Assembly (NCBI GenBank): GCA_029863245.1 | Contig: JAOTVV010000024.1 | Coordinates: 1 to 49,512 of the forward strand | Origin: Gemmatimonadota bacterium | GTDB taxonomy: Bacteria; Gemmatimonadota; Gemmatimonadetes; Gemmatimonadales; GWC2-71-9 | Direction: 5' to 3' | DNA: 49,512 nucleotides | Shown: one piece after another, positions 27,287 to 36,500 of the stretch | How the letters are laid out: each line of letters starts with the position of its first letter | How positions within the stretch are numbered: position 1 is the stretch's first letter | The notes under the pieces: model-generated | The model's database searches: none | What the model was told of the DNA's origin: nothing | What the model saw: the letters and a program-made list of their open reading frames with translations, nothing else | Translations under genes and position numbers: made by a program

Positions 27287-28473
27287 CACGTCCGCTCCAC
27301 GCTGAGAGCCACAGCATTGCCGCCACCCAGACACAGCGTCGCCAGGCCCGTCGATTGATCGCGATCCTGCATCGCGTACAGCAAGGTAGTGAGAATACGC
27401 GCCCCACTCGCCCCGATGGGGTGACCCAGGGCCACGGCACCGCCATTGACGTTCACCCGATCCCAATCCCACCCAAGACCCTTCCCGTCGGCGAGCGCCT
27501 GCACCGCAAACGCCTCGTTGGCTTCGATCAGGCCGTAGTCATCGATGTCGGCCTTGGTCTTGGCCAGCAGGGCCTTCACGGCACCGATCGGCGCAAAGAA
27601 CAGGTCCTTGGGCGGGCCGCCCGCTGCCGCGTATCCGGTGATGCGCGCCACGATCGTGAGACCGTGCGCCGCGGCGAACGCCTCGGAGGTCACCACCAGC
27701 GCACTCGCCCCGTCGTTCAGCCCAGGGGCGTTCCCAGCAGTCACCGTGCCATCCTTTTGGAACACCGGCCGGAGCTTGCCCAGTGCCTCGAGCGAGGTGT
27801 CGGCCCTCGGACCCTCGTCGGTATCCACCACCGTCGGGCCTTTGCGCCCCGGCACTTCCACCGGCACGATCTCGGCCTTGAACGCCCCGCGCTCGATCGC
27901 CGCCACCGCCTTCGTGTGACTGCTCAGGGCGAACTCGTCCTGCTCAGCTCGGGAGATCTTGGCCTTCGTCGCCGTATACTCGGCATAACTGCCCATCACG
28001 TTGTCGCCGAACGAGCACCACAGTCCGTCAAACTGTAAGCCGTCGACGAGCTTGTGGTCGCCGTACTTGACACCCCCACGCAATCCGTACAGGTAGTGCG
28101 GTGCGTTGGACATCGATTCCATGCCGCCGGCCACGACGCACTGCGCGTCACCCGCTTTGATCGCCTGCGACGCGAGCATCACGGCCTTGAGCCCCGAGCC
28201 GCATACCTTGTTGACCGTGAGCGCTGGAATCGTATCGGGAACGCCGCCGTGAATCGCCGCCTGTCGTGCCGGAGCCTGCCCGGCGCCGCCCTGGATCACC
28301 ATGCCCATGATGACTTCGTCCACCGCCCCGGCCTCGACGCCGGCGCGAGACACCGCCTCGCGGATCGCAAGGGCCCCCAATTGGGTCGCCGGCATGGGAC
28401 TTAGCCCGCCCAGAAACCGCCCCACGGGGGTTCTGGCGGCGCTCACGATGACGGGGGTTGTCGCCTTGCTCAC
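27286..28473 (-). CDS. Acetyl-CoA C-acetyltransferase (thiolase)
   Basis: 395 aa. The nucleophilic Cys is C91 in NKVCGSGLKA; the His of GHPIGASG and the second Cys in CLGGGNA complete the active site. It condenses two acetyl-CoA or cleaves 3-oxoacyl-CoA. Start GTG 28473 has GGGGAGGA 8 nt upstream. It is the first gene of the acyl-CoA/LeuDH/glyA operon and is preceded by a good promoter. Confidence 0.95.
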   Translation of the reverse strand: MSKATTPVIVSAARTPVGRFLGGLSPMPATQLGALAIREAVSRAGVEAGAVDEVIMGMVIQGGAGQAPARQAAIHGGVPDTIPALTVNKVCGSGLKAVMLASQAIKAGDAQCVVAGGMESMSNAPHYLYGLRGGVKYGDHKLVDGLQFDGLWCSFGDNVMGSYAEYTATKAKISRAEQDEFALSSHTKAVAAIERGAFKAEIVPVEVPGRKGPTVVDTDEGPRADTSLEALGKLRPVFQKDGTVTAGNAPGLNDGASALVVTSEAFAAAHGLTIVARITGYAAAGGPPKDLFFAPIGAVKALLAKTKADIDDYGLIEANEAFAVQALADGKGLGWDWDRVNVNGGAVALGHPIGASGARILTTLLYAMQDRDQSTGLATLCLGGGNAVALSVERT

Positions 28474-28534
28474 GGTAGGAATCCTCCCCTCGATCCCCTC
28501 CCAGGGTCATACCACAGACAGCAATTACCTGCGG

Positions 28535-28563
28535 AAGTTAACGGCACGGTGAGACCGGCTCAA
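28535..28563 (-). promoter_or_regulatory. Sigma-70-like promoter of the thiolase operon
   Basis: On the minus strand TTGAGC (28563-28558), a 17-bp spacer and TAACTT (28540-28535). The same -10 hexamer occurs in the fasciclin promoter. The predicted start leaves a leader of about 55 nt before GTG 28473. Confidence 0.6.
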
Positions 28564-28598
28564 GGAACGTAAACGCCGAGAAATCGGGCGGATCGGGG

Positions 28599-30545
28599 CT
28601 ATGCCACGGGCAGCGCCCGCGTGCGGATCTGCTCCAGCAGGCGCTCCTCGAAGCCATCCACCGGGATGACCTCCTGTTTCTTGGTCGCCCCGCGGGCACG
28701 CACCGCCACGGTGCCGTCGGCTACCTCTCGCTTTCCGACCACGGCCATGAACGGCACCTTCATGAGCTCCGCATCGCGGATCCGGTAGTTGAGCGTGTCG
28801 TTACGGTCGTCCACGGTGGCCCGGATCCCCCTGGCGGTGAGCCGCTTGGTCACTGCCCGCGCCGCCTCGGCCTGCTCTTCGGTGATCGGGATGACCCGCA
28901 CCTGTTCCGGCGCCAGCCAGACGGGAAACGCACCCGCGAAATGCTCGATGAGACACCCCACGAACCGCTCGACAGTGCCGAGGATGGCCCGATGGATCAT
29001 GACGGGCCGATGGGCACGGTTGTCGGCACCCGTGTACTCGAGCGCGAACCGTTCGGGGAGCTGGTAATCCAGCTGGATCGTGGTCCCCTGCCACTCGCGG
29101 CCGATCGCGTCGCGCAGCTTGACGTCGATCTTCGGTCCGTAGAACGCCCCGCCGCCTTCGTCGATCCCGTAGGTCAGGTCCTTGCGGTCGAGCGCGCGTC
29201 GCAAGGCCGACTCGGCCACCTCCCACTGGGCGTCGTCGCCGATCTTCTTCTCGGGTCGAGTGGCGAGGTCGAGCCGGTACTCGAACCCGAACGTCTCGCG
29301 CAGCACGAAGTCGGTCAGGTCGAGCATCCGGTAGATCTCGTCCTCGATCTGGTCCTCGCGGCAGAACACGTGCGCGTCGTCCATGGTCAGCATGCGCACC
29401 CGGAGGAGACCGTGCAGGGTCCCCGACAGCTCGTTGCGATACACGTTCGCGATCTCCGCCAGACGCACCGGGAGGTCGCGGTACGAGCGCTGCCTCGCCG
29501 CGTAGATGAGCGTGTGCATCGGGCAGTTCATCGGCTTCACCCGATACCGCACGTCTTCCGCCTCCCCACCAGCCGAGCCCATAGCCGGGAACTGCTGATC
29601 CTCGTACAGGGGCAGATGTCCGGAGCGCAGAAATAGATCTTCGCGGGTGACGTGGGGCGTGTACACGAACTCGTAGCCCCGCTTCCTGAGCTCGTCCTCG
29701 ATGAAGCGGCGGAGCTCGAACTGCACGGTCGCCCCGCGGGGGTGCCACAGGATCATCCCGGGACCGACATCGTCCTGGATGCTATACAGGTCGAGCTGCT
29801 TGCTCAGGACCCGGTGGTCGCGTCGCTCGGCTTCCTCGAGACGGCGCAGGTATTCCTCGAGATCCTTCTTGGAGAACCACGCCGTGCCGTAGATGCGCTG
29901 GAGCATCTGGCGCCGGGAATCGCCGCGCCAGTAGGCGCCGGCGGCATGCAGCAACTTGAAGTGCTTGACCCGAGCGGTGCTGGGTACGTGGGGGCCGCGG
30001 CACAGGTCGACGAACGGTCCGTCGGTGTATACCGAAATGACCTCGTCCTCCCCGAATTCCTCGAGCCGCTCCAGTTTCAGCGGATCGTCCTTGAACCGCG
30101 CGCGCCCCTCGTCGCGGTCGACTTCCTCCCGCTCGAAGGGGTAATCGGCCGCCGTCACCTCCAGCATCTTGCGCTCGATGCCCTCGAGGTCTTCGGGAGT
30201 GAACGGGCGCGGGACCTCGAAATCGTAGTAGAAACCGTCCTGGATGGGCGGGCCAAAGCCGATGTTAGCCTCGGGAAAGAGCTGCCGCACCGCCGTCGCC
30301 AGCACGTGGGCAGCGGAGTGGCGCACCACGTTGAGCGCGTCCGGGTGGTCCTCGGTCAGTACCTCGAACGCCGCGTCGCGGCTGATGGGACGATCGAGGT
30401 CCCACACCTCTCCGTCGACCCGAGCCGCAACCGCTGCCCGGGCCAGCCGGGGGCCGATCGACTCGGCAACGGCGCGGGCAGTGGTGCCCGCGGGCGCCGA
30501 GCGCACGGTTCCATCCGGCAACGTCAGACTGATGGTCTTCGACAT
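28599..30545 (-). CDS. thrS: Threonyl-tRNA synthetase
   Basis: 648 aa class II synthetase. TGS domain at about 1-65 (LTLPDGTVRSAPAGTTARAVAESIG), an editing-type domain with HSAAHVLATAV and the later Cys/His in DLCRGPHVPST, catalytic core with motif 2 RNELSGTLHGLLRVRMLTMDDAHVFC split as RNELSGTLHGL and DDAHVF, metal Cys in KPMNCPMH, motif 3 region HRAILGTVERF, and an anticodon-binding domain (about 540-648). Start ATG 30545 was chosen as the family start; 87 bp separate it from the divergent BON gene, too short for a T-box leader. Confidence 0.96.
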   Translation of the reverse strand: MSKTISLTLPDGTVRSAPAGTTARAVAESIGPRLARAAVAARVDGEVWDLDRPISRDAAFEVLTEDHPDALNVVRHSAAHVLATAVRQLFPEANIGFGPPIQDGFYYDFEVPRPFTPEDLEGIERKMLEVTAADYPFEREEVDRDEGRARFKDDPLKLERLEEFGEDEVISVYTDGPFVDLCRGPHVPSTARVKHFKLLHAAGAYWRGDSRRQMLQRIYGTAWFSKKDLEEYLRRLEEAERRDHRVLSKQLDLYSIQDDVGPGMILWHPRGATVQFELRRFIEDELRKRGYEFVYTPHVTREDLFLRSGHLPLYEDQQFPAMGSAGGEAEDVRYRVKPMNCPMHTLIYAARQRSYRDLPVRLAEIANVYRNELSGTLHGLLRVRMLTMDDAHVFCREDQIEDEIYRMLDLTDFVLRETFGFEYRLDLATRPEKKIGDDAQWEVAESALRRALDRKDLTYGIDEGGGAFYGPKIDVKLRDAIGREWQGTTIQLDYQLPERFALEYTGADNRAHRPVMIHRAILGTVERFVGCLIEHFAGAFPVWLAPEQVRVIPITEEQAEAARAVTKRLTARGIRATVDDRNDTLNYRIRDAELMKVPFMAVVGKREVADGTVAVRARGATKKQEVIPVDGFEERLLEQIRTRALPVA

Positions 30546-30620
30546 GCGTGAGTACGCGGACGAGAAGAGGAATCCTGCATCGTGGAAAATGCACGGATAC
30601 CAAAGGATTACGATCAAACG

Positions 30621-30626
30621 TATAAT
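30621..30626 (+). promoter_or_regulatory. -10 element TATAAT of a leaderless mRNA
   Basis: A consensus TATAAT ends 6 bp before ATG 30633, so transcription should begin at the start codon itself. No clear -35 is visible 17-18 bp upstream, and no Shine-Dalgarno sequence is present. Confidence 0.55.
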
Positions 30627-30632
30627 TGTACC

Positions 30633-31106
30633 ATGGACTATCTGCGGGTGCTACGGGGACGAGGCGTGATTCGCGTTCCCACCAGGGATCGAGATTGGAT
30701 GGGGCTCACGCTCACGGCCGCGGCGGGGGTGGGTCTGGGCGTATTCGCCGGCATGGCCGTCGGGCAGCTGCTGGGGAGCGTCGACACCGAGCGGGTCCGG
30801 GATGCCGTGGGCCGCCGCTTGCGGCGGTCCGGAGCGGGCCCGGACGCGCCGGCAGATGGTGAACTCGAACGCGCGGTGAACGGCGCGCTCAGCGAGAATG
30901 CCACGACCCGACACCTCGCGGTCAGGGCCCACGCCCTCGGAGACGGGATCGTCGAGTTGACGGGCACCGCACCCGATCCGGAAGCCCGCGCCCTGGCCGG
31001 CACCATCGCGCGCGGCGTGGCGGGGTCGGGCGTCGTCGTCAACCGCATCCTGGTCGAAGGTGAAGCACCCGGATCCAGCCGACGCAAGCCCCCGCGGGCA
31101 GGCTGA
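30633..31106 (+). CDS. BON-domain membrane protein
   Basis: 157 aa. A transmembrane helix (about 24-46, rich in Gly/Ala with GVGLGVFAGMAVGQLLG) is followed by a basic linker and a C-terminal BON domain (about 80-145: LAVRAHALGDGIVELTGTAPDPEARALA...VVVNRI). BON domains bind membranes or lipids and occur in stress and envelope proteins. The start ATG 30633 is supported by the TATAAT placed for a leaderless transcript. It is divergent from thrS and 62 bp upstream of valS. Confidence 0.8.
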   Translation: MDYLRVLRGRGVIRVPTRDRDWMGLTLTAAAGVGLGVFAGMAVGQLLGSVDTERVRDAVGRRLRRSGAGPDAPADGELERAVNGALSENATTRHLAVRAHALGDGIVELTGTAPDPEARALAGTIARGVAGSGVVVNRILVEGEAPGSSRRKPPRAG

Positions 31107-31168
31107 CGGCGACTCGCACGCGGCCCTCAGCGATTTCCACGAACCCGAACCACGTCCCCGGTCCCCCG

Positions 31169-33874
31169 ATGACTTTGCCGGACCTGGCCACGAAATACGA
31201 CCCTTCCGCGATCGAGCGCGCGATCTACGACCGGTGGATCGAGGCCGGGGTGTTCACGGCCCAGGTCGACACCGAGCGGGAGCCGTACGTCATCGTGATC
31301 CCGCCGCCCAACGTGACTTCGGTGCTCCACATGGGGCACGGGCTGAACAACACCCTCCAGGACGTGTTCATCCGGTACCGGCGCATGACCGGCCGCGAGG
31401 CCCTGTGGCTTCCGGGGACGGATCACGCCGGCATCGCCACCCAGAACGTCGTGGAGCGTGCCCTCGCGAGTGAGGGCCGGCGACGGCAGGATCTGGGGCG
31501 CGAGCGGTTCGTGGAGCGGGTGTGGGCGCACGTGCGGGAGACCGGCGGCAGCATCATCGACCAGCTCAAGGCGCTGGGCTGTTCCTGCGACTGGTCACGC
31601 ACCCGGTTCACGTTCGACGACGCCTACTCGACCGCCGTGCGCCGCGTGTTCGTGCAACTGCACGGCGAGGGGCTCGTGTATCGCGGCCATCGCGTGATCC
31701 ACTGGTGCCCGCGCTGCCTCACGTCACTCTCCGACGAGGAGGCGGAGTTCCGGGAGCGCGACGATCACCTGTACTACATCCGGTATCCGTTCGCGAAATC
31801 GCAGGGTCCACGGATCGAGGGATCGAAGGACGGTGAAGGGGCGGTCGTGGCCACGACGAGGCCCGAGACCATGTTCGGCGACGTGTGCCTGGTGTATCAC
31901 CCCGACGACGACCGCTTTGCCGGGCTGCGCGGAGCGACCGTCGAGATCCCGCTGTCTGGGGTGTCCATCCCGATCGAACAGAGCACCGCTGTCGAGCGGG
32001 AGTTCGGCACCGGCATGCTCAAGGTGACACCGGCCCACGACGCGAACGACTTCGACATTGCGGCCGCGCTCCCCGGCGACTACGGCACACCGGTCATCAT
32101 GACCGACGACGCCCGCATGGCCGACGACCCGCGGGTACCGAAAGGACTGCGTGGTCTGGACCGTGACGAGGCGCGGCCGCGCATCCTCGACGAGCTGAAG
32201 GCGGCGGGATTGCTGGTGAAGGTGGAGCCGTACCGGCACGCGGTGCGCCACTGCTACCGGTGCCACACCGTGGTCGAGCCGCGCCTCTCGGATCAGTGGT
32301 TCGTGAAGATGCGGCCGCTCGCCGAGCCCGCACTCAATGCCTACCGCGACGGCAAGCTCACGTTCGTGCCGGATCGCTGGGGCAAAGTGTACGAGCACTG
32401 GCTCACCGAGATCCGGGACTGGAACATCTCGCGTCAACTGTGGTGGGGGCACCGGATTCCGGCCTGGTACTGCGAGGCCGACGGGTGCGACCACATCACG
32501 GTGGGGATGGAAGAGCCCGACGCCTGCGAGCAGTGCGGCGGACAGGTGCGGCAGGACGACGACGTGTTGGACACCTGGTTTTCGTCGTGGCTCTGGCCAT
32601 TCGCCACCATGGGCTGGCCGGACCAGACGCCGGACCTTGCACGATTCTACCCAGGCCACACGCTCGTCACCGGCCCGGACATCATCTTCTTCTGGGTGGC
32701 CCGCATGGTGATGGCGGGCTACTACTTCCTCGACGAGCGGCCGTTCGACACCGTGTACCTGAACGGGATCGTGCGCGATCCGCAGCACCGAGCGTTCTCG
32801 AAGTCGCTCGGCAACGGGATCGACCCGCTCGAGGTGGTGGAATCGTACGGAGCCGATGCCTTGCGGTTCACGATCGTGGCTGGCGCCGGGGCCGGCACCG
32901 ACGTCATCATGGACCGCACCGATCTGGACGCGACGTTCGCCGCCGGCCGCAACTTCGCCAACAAGCTGTGGAATGCCGGACGGCTCATCCTGTCCCAGGT
33001 GGGAGACAACCCGGCGCCGATCGACGCGCTGGACCCGTCCGAACTGACCCTAGCCGATCGCTGGATCCTGTCGCGATGCCAACGTGCGGTGCAGGAGGCG
33101 ACACTCGCGTTGGAGCGCTTCCGGCCCAACGACGCGGCCAACGTGGCCTACCATTTCGTGTGGGACGAGCTCGCCGACTGGTACCTCGAGCAGGTGAAGC
33201 CACGGCTGTACGGGTCGGCCCAAGGCGGTGCGGTGGCCCAGGGGATCCTCGTCGCCGTGTTCGAGACGTCGCTACGACTGCTCCATCCGGTGATGCCCTT
33301 CATTACCGAGGAGCTGTGGGCGCACCTGCCTGGTGAGCGGGCGGCGCTGCTCGCCGGTGCCGAGTGGCCCCGACCCGAGGACGAGCTGATCGACGAGACA
33401 GCCGAGAGCGAATTCGCGCTGGTACAGGCGATCATCGGTGCAGTGCGGATCATCCGGGCCGAGTACCGCGTTCCTCCGTCGACCGAGGTGCGGGCTGTCG
33501 TCACGATCGCGTCCGACGCGGCACGGCGCGGGGTCGCCGCCGAACATGCCACCATCGAGCGCTTGGCCAAGCTCTCCGAATTGACCGTCGACGAAGCGAC
33601 CGCGGGAGTCGGCGGACACGCCGTGCTCCCCGACGGCTCCGCGGTGTTCGTGGCGCTTGGCGATGCAATCGACGTGGCGCAGGAATGCACCCGCCTGCGT
33701 GGCGAGATGGAGCGGCTCGAGCGGCAGCTGGTGGCGGTCGCGGCCAAGCTGGCCAACGAGCAGTTCGTGGCACGCGCGCCGAGCGACGTCGTGGAGCGTG
33801 AACGAGAAAAGGAGTCGTCATGGCGCGAGCAGCGCGAAACGCTCGCCGCCAAGCTGCGCGCCTTGGGCTGCTGA
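31169..33874 (+). CDS. valS: Valyl-tRNA synthetase
   Basis: 901 aa class I synthetase. The HIGH-type motif is HMGH in PPPNVTSVLHMGHGLN (about 46-61), with GTDHAGIATQ, the editing (CP1) domain with TTRPETMFGD, and the anticodon-binding domain near DRWILSRCQ. The C-terminal coiled coil (EMERLERQLVAVAAKLANEQFVARAP) is the ValRS tRNA-binding arm. The second signature is AFSKSLGN where KMSKSLGN is expected, so the first Lys and Met are replaced. ATG 31169 lacks a clear ribosome-binding site. Its 3' end overlaps the next gene by 55 bp. Confidence 0.95.
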   Translation: MTLPDLATKYDPSAIERAIYDRWIEAGVFTAQVDTEREPYVIVIPPPNVTSVLHMGHGLNNTLQDVFIRYRRMTGREALWLPGTDHAGIATQNVVERALASEGRRRQDLGRERFVERVWAHVRETGGSIIDQLKALGCSCDWSRTRFTFDDAYSTAVRRVFVQLHGEGLVYRGHRVIHWCPRCLTSLSDEEAEFRERDDHLYYIRYPFAKSQGPRIEGSKDGEGAVVATTRPETMFGDVCLVYHPDDDRFAGLRGATVEIPLSGVSIPIEQSTAVEREFGTGMLKVTPAHDANDFDIAAALPGDYGTPVIMTDDARMADDPRVPKGLRGLDRDEARPRILDELKAAGLLVKVEPYRHAVRHCYRCHTVVEPRLSDQWFVKMRPLAEPALNAYRDGKLTFVPDRWGKVYEHWLTEIRDWNISRQLWWGHRIPAWYCEADGCDHITVGMEEPDACEQCGGQVRQDDDVLDTWFSSWLWPFATMGWPDQTPDLARFYPGHTLVTGPDIIFFWVARMVMAGYYFLDERPFDTVYLNGIVRDPQHRAFSKSLGNGIDPLEVVESYGADALRFTIVAGAGAGTDVIMDRTDLDATFAAGRNFANKLWNAGRLILSQVGDNPAPIDALDPSELTLADRWILSRCQRAVQEATLALERFRPNDAANVAYHFVWDELADWYLEQVKPRLYGSAQGGAVAQGILVAVFETSLRLLHPVMPFITEELWAHLPGERAALLAGAEWPRPEDELIDETAESEFALVQAIIGAVRIIRAEYRVPPSTEVRAVVTIASDAARRGVAAEHATIERLAKLSELTVDEATAGVGGHAVLPDGSAVFVALGDAIDVAQECTRLRGEMERLERQLVAVAAKLANEQFVARAPSDVVEREREKESSWREQRETLAAKLRALGC

Positions 33875-35040
33875 CCGCCTGGGCGCTCGCCGCCTGCGCC
33901 GTCATGCAGGATCCTCCGGGCGGCCCGCCCGACTTCGCGCCCCCGACGATCGTCGCGATCGCACCCGATTCCGGCAGCGTGGCGCCCCAATTCGACGGAC
34001 GTCTCCGATTTCAGTTCGACGAGGTGATCAACGAGCAGTCGGGCGGAGGGCTCGCGAAGCTGATCGAGCTCTCGCCGCGCACCCCGGAGCTGGACGTCTC
34101 GTGGAAGCGGACGGCCATCGAGGTGAAGCCGGCCTCCGGGTGGCGGGCGAACGCCGTGTACCGGGTGGTGCTCTTGCCGGGAGTCGCCGACCTCCGGAAC
34201 AACCGCATGGAGGCAGGACGCACCGTCGTGTTTTCGACCGGCGGTGAGATTCCGGCCACGCGCCTGACCGGCGTCGTGCTCGACTGGGAAAACGGGCGCG
34301 TGGGCCAGCGGGCGCTCGTCGAGGCGGTTCTGTTGCCGGACTCACTGGTCTACACGGCCCGGAGCGACTCGGCCGGTGAATTCGTACTCTCGGAGATCCC
34401 CGTCGGCTCCTACTGGATCGTGGTGGCCATGGACGGGAACACCAACGGCCGCCGGGAGCCGCGCGAGCCGTTCGACTCCATCTCGGTTCAGCTCGATTCC
34501 ATCGCGTCCCACGAGTTCTGGGCCTTCGCGCGCGACACGGTGGGGCCGGTCCTGAGAGAGGTCACGGCAATGGATAGTTTGACCGTGCGCCTCGAGTTCG
34601 CCCAGAAGCTCTCGCCCGGGCGGCCGGACACCGCGGCCGTGCGTGTCTTTGCGTTGCCCGATACGGTGCCGGTCACCGTGCGCGCGGCCTACGATCAGAC
34701 GATGTACGACTCACTCGCGGCGGGAGAGGCCCGCGAGCGCGCCCAGCGGGATTCCATTACCGCCGCGGCAGCCGACACCGTTCCGGCGGTCCCGGCCCCA
34801 GAACCACCGCAGGCGCGCGCCCGGGCGGCAGGAGCCCAGCAGGCCGCACCCGACAGCTCACGGGCCGCGCTCCTCCTCGCCGAGCGCCCCGTGCTCAAGG
34901 CCGCGTGGTTCGTGCGGCTCAGCGAGATGCTTGCTCCCGGTGGTCGATATCTGGTCGAGGCGACAGCTACCAACGTGAGCGGGGCGACGGCCGATTCCCG
35001 GTCGGTGCTCGTGATCCCCGCCCCGCGCGATTCCACGTGA
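33820..35040 (+). CDS. Ig-like (Big_5/SbsA) domain lipoprotein
   Basis: 406 aa. Basic N-terminus, hydrophobic segment and lipobox ALAAC (Cys 26) mark a lipoprotein. After the linker with PPGGPPDFAPP comes a bacterial Ig-like domain (about 45-145: APDSGSVAPQFDGRLRFQFDEVIN, ending with VVFSTGG), then a domain with SYWIVVAMDGNTNGRREP, resembling the SbsA/DUF-type proteins that read GGPKDxxPP in Bacteroidetes. An Ala/Pro-rich stretch near 310-345 is probably a flexible linker. ATG 33820 has AAAAGGAG 5 nt upstream, so the 55-bp overlap with valS is real. Its stop overlaps selA (GTGA). Confidence 0.82.
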   Translation: MARAARNARRQAARLGLLTAWALAACAVMQDPPGGPPDFAPPTIVAIAPDSGSVAPQFDGRLRFQFDEVINEQSGGGLAKLIELSPRTPELDVSWKRTAIEVKPASGWRANAVYRVVLLPGVADLRNNRMEAGRTVVFSTGGEIPATRLTGVVLDWENGRVGQRALVEAVLLPDSLVYTARSDSAGEFVLSEIPVGSYWIVVAMDGNTNGRREPREPFDSISVQLDSIASHEFWAFARDTVGPVLREVTAMDSLTVRLEFAQKLSPGRPDTAAVRVFALPDTVPVTVRAAYDQTMYDSLAAGEARERAQRDSITAAAADTVPAVPAPEPPQARARAAGAQQAAPDSSRAALLLAERPVLKAAWFVRLSEMLAPGGRYLVEATATNVSGATADSRSVLVIPAPRDST

Positions 35041-36392
35041 GCGATCCGCGCCGCTCGCTCCCAGCGGTGAGCCAGTTACTCGCCGATGCCGAACGTGCCG
35101 GGCTCAAGGATCTGGCTTCCCGGGCCGAGCTCGTCGAGGCCGTGAGAGCCACGCTGGCAGATGCGCGCCACCGGGATGGCGTCGCACCGGATGTCGGGTG
35201 GATCGAGGCGATCACCGCGCGCGTCCAGTCGGCCGGACGGCCGTCGCTCACACGGGTCGTCAACGCGACCGGAGTCGTGCTGCACACCAATCTCGGCCGG
35301 GCACCGCTCGCGGCCCAGGCGCGCCGCGCAGTGGACGATGCGCTGGCCTACAGCACACTGGAATACCGTCTCGCGGAAGGCGAGCGCGGCTCACGGCAGG
35401 ACCACCTGGGCCCGCTCCTTTGCGAGCTGACGGGCGCCGACGCAGCCCTCGTCGTGAACAACGCGGCAGCGGCGCTCATGCTGGCGCTCAACACCACCGC
35501 CGAAGGCGGCGAGGCCATCGTGTCACGCGGCGAGCTGGTCGAGATCGGTGGGGCGTTTCGCATCCCGGAGATCCTGGCTAAGAGCGGGGCGGTCCTCGTC
35601 GAGGTGGGAACCACCAACCGTTCCCGCGTTCGCGACTACGCGCTCGCGATCAGTCCCCGCACGCGGGTCCTACTCAAGGTGCACCGCTCCAATTTCCACA
35701 TGTCGGGATTCGTGGCGGAGGCCACCGTTCCAGAGCTCGTTACGCTCGGCGCGGAGCGCGGGATCCCGGTCATCCATGACGCCGGCAGCGGTCTCCTCCT
35801 GCCACTCGACGCGTACGGCCTCACGGGCGAACCCCTAGTGCGGGACAGCACCGCCGCCGGAGCGACCGTGGTCTTCTCCGGCGACAAGCTGCTCGGCGGT
35901 CCCCAGGCCGGCATCGTGGTCGGGCCGCGCGCGACCGTGGGCCGCATGGCGCAGAATCCGCTCGCCCGGGCACTCAGACCAGACAAGGCGACGGTGGCGG
36001 CGCTCGAAGCCACGCTGCGGCTGTATCGGGATCCGGGACGCGCCCTCACCGCCATTCCGGTCTTGGCCATGTTGACGGCCGAGCCCGGTGACCTGCGGCG
36101 CAGGGCCCGGCGGTTGGCGCGGCGAATTCCGGGAGCCCGGACCGTCCCGGGACACTCCGCCGTGGGAGGTGGATCGTTCCCCGACTGCGACCTCCCCACC
36201 ACCCTCGTGGCCCTCGAGGTCGAGAGCTGCGACACGTTCTTGCGCGCCCTGCGCGAGCACGACCCGCCGGTGGTAGCGCGCGCGCGCGATGCGCGGGTCA
36301 TGCTCGACGTGCGCACGATCGGCGACGACGAATTCGGGATTGTCGTCGAGGCCGTGCGTCGCGCCGGCTGGCCCGGAGTGGCAACGCCCTGA
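35037..36392 (+). CDS. selA: L-seryl-tRNA(Sec) selenium transferase
   Basis: 451 aa PLP enzyme that turns Ser-tRNA(Sec) into Sec-tRNA(Sec). N-terminal SelA domain (LPAVSQLLAD...), then TRVVNATGVVLHTNLGRAPL, the RGELVEIGGAFRIPEI motif, VGTTNRSRVRDY, and the PLP lysine in FSGDKLLGGPQAG. GTG 35037 overlaps the preceding stop as GTGA and fits the family N-terminus. No selB, selD or selC is in the window; selA implies the organism decodes some UGA codons as selenocysteine. Confidence 0.94.
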   Translation: MSDPRRSLPAVSQLLADAERAGLKDLASRAELVEAVRATLADARHRDGVAPDVGWIEAITARVQSAGRPSLTRVVNATGVVLHTNLGRAPLAAQARRAVDDALAYSTLEYRLAEGERGSRQDHLGPLLCELTGADAALVVNNAAAALMLALNTTAEGGEAIVSRGELVEIGGAFRIPEILAKSGAVLVEVGTTNRSRVRDYALAISPRTRVLLKVHRSNFHMSGFVAEATVPELVTLGAERGIPVIHDAGSGLLLPLDAYGLTGEPLVRDSTAAGATVVFSGDKLLGGPQAGIVVGPRATVGRMAQNPLARALRPDKATVAALEATLRLYRDPGRALTAIPVLAMLTAEPGDLRRRARRLARRIPGARTVPGHSAVGGGSFPDCDLPTTLVALEVESCDTFLRALREHDPPVVARARDARVMLDVRTIGDDEFGIVVEAVRRAGWPGVATP

Positions 36393-36500
36393 CAGGCGGT
36401 CCCACTGCCGCCGACGGCCCGCGCGCAAGGACGTCCCACCGTGTATACTCTCTACGGTTCAGCAGTTATCGACGGTAAACCTCGTCCCGATAGGGGGATC

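Noticed and set aside
30546..30632. T-box leader for thrS
   Set aside because: The intergenic region is 87 bp, too short for a T-box with terminator, and no T-box core is seen.
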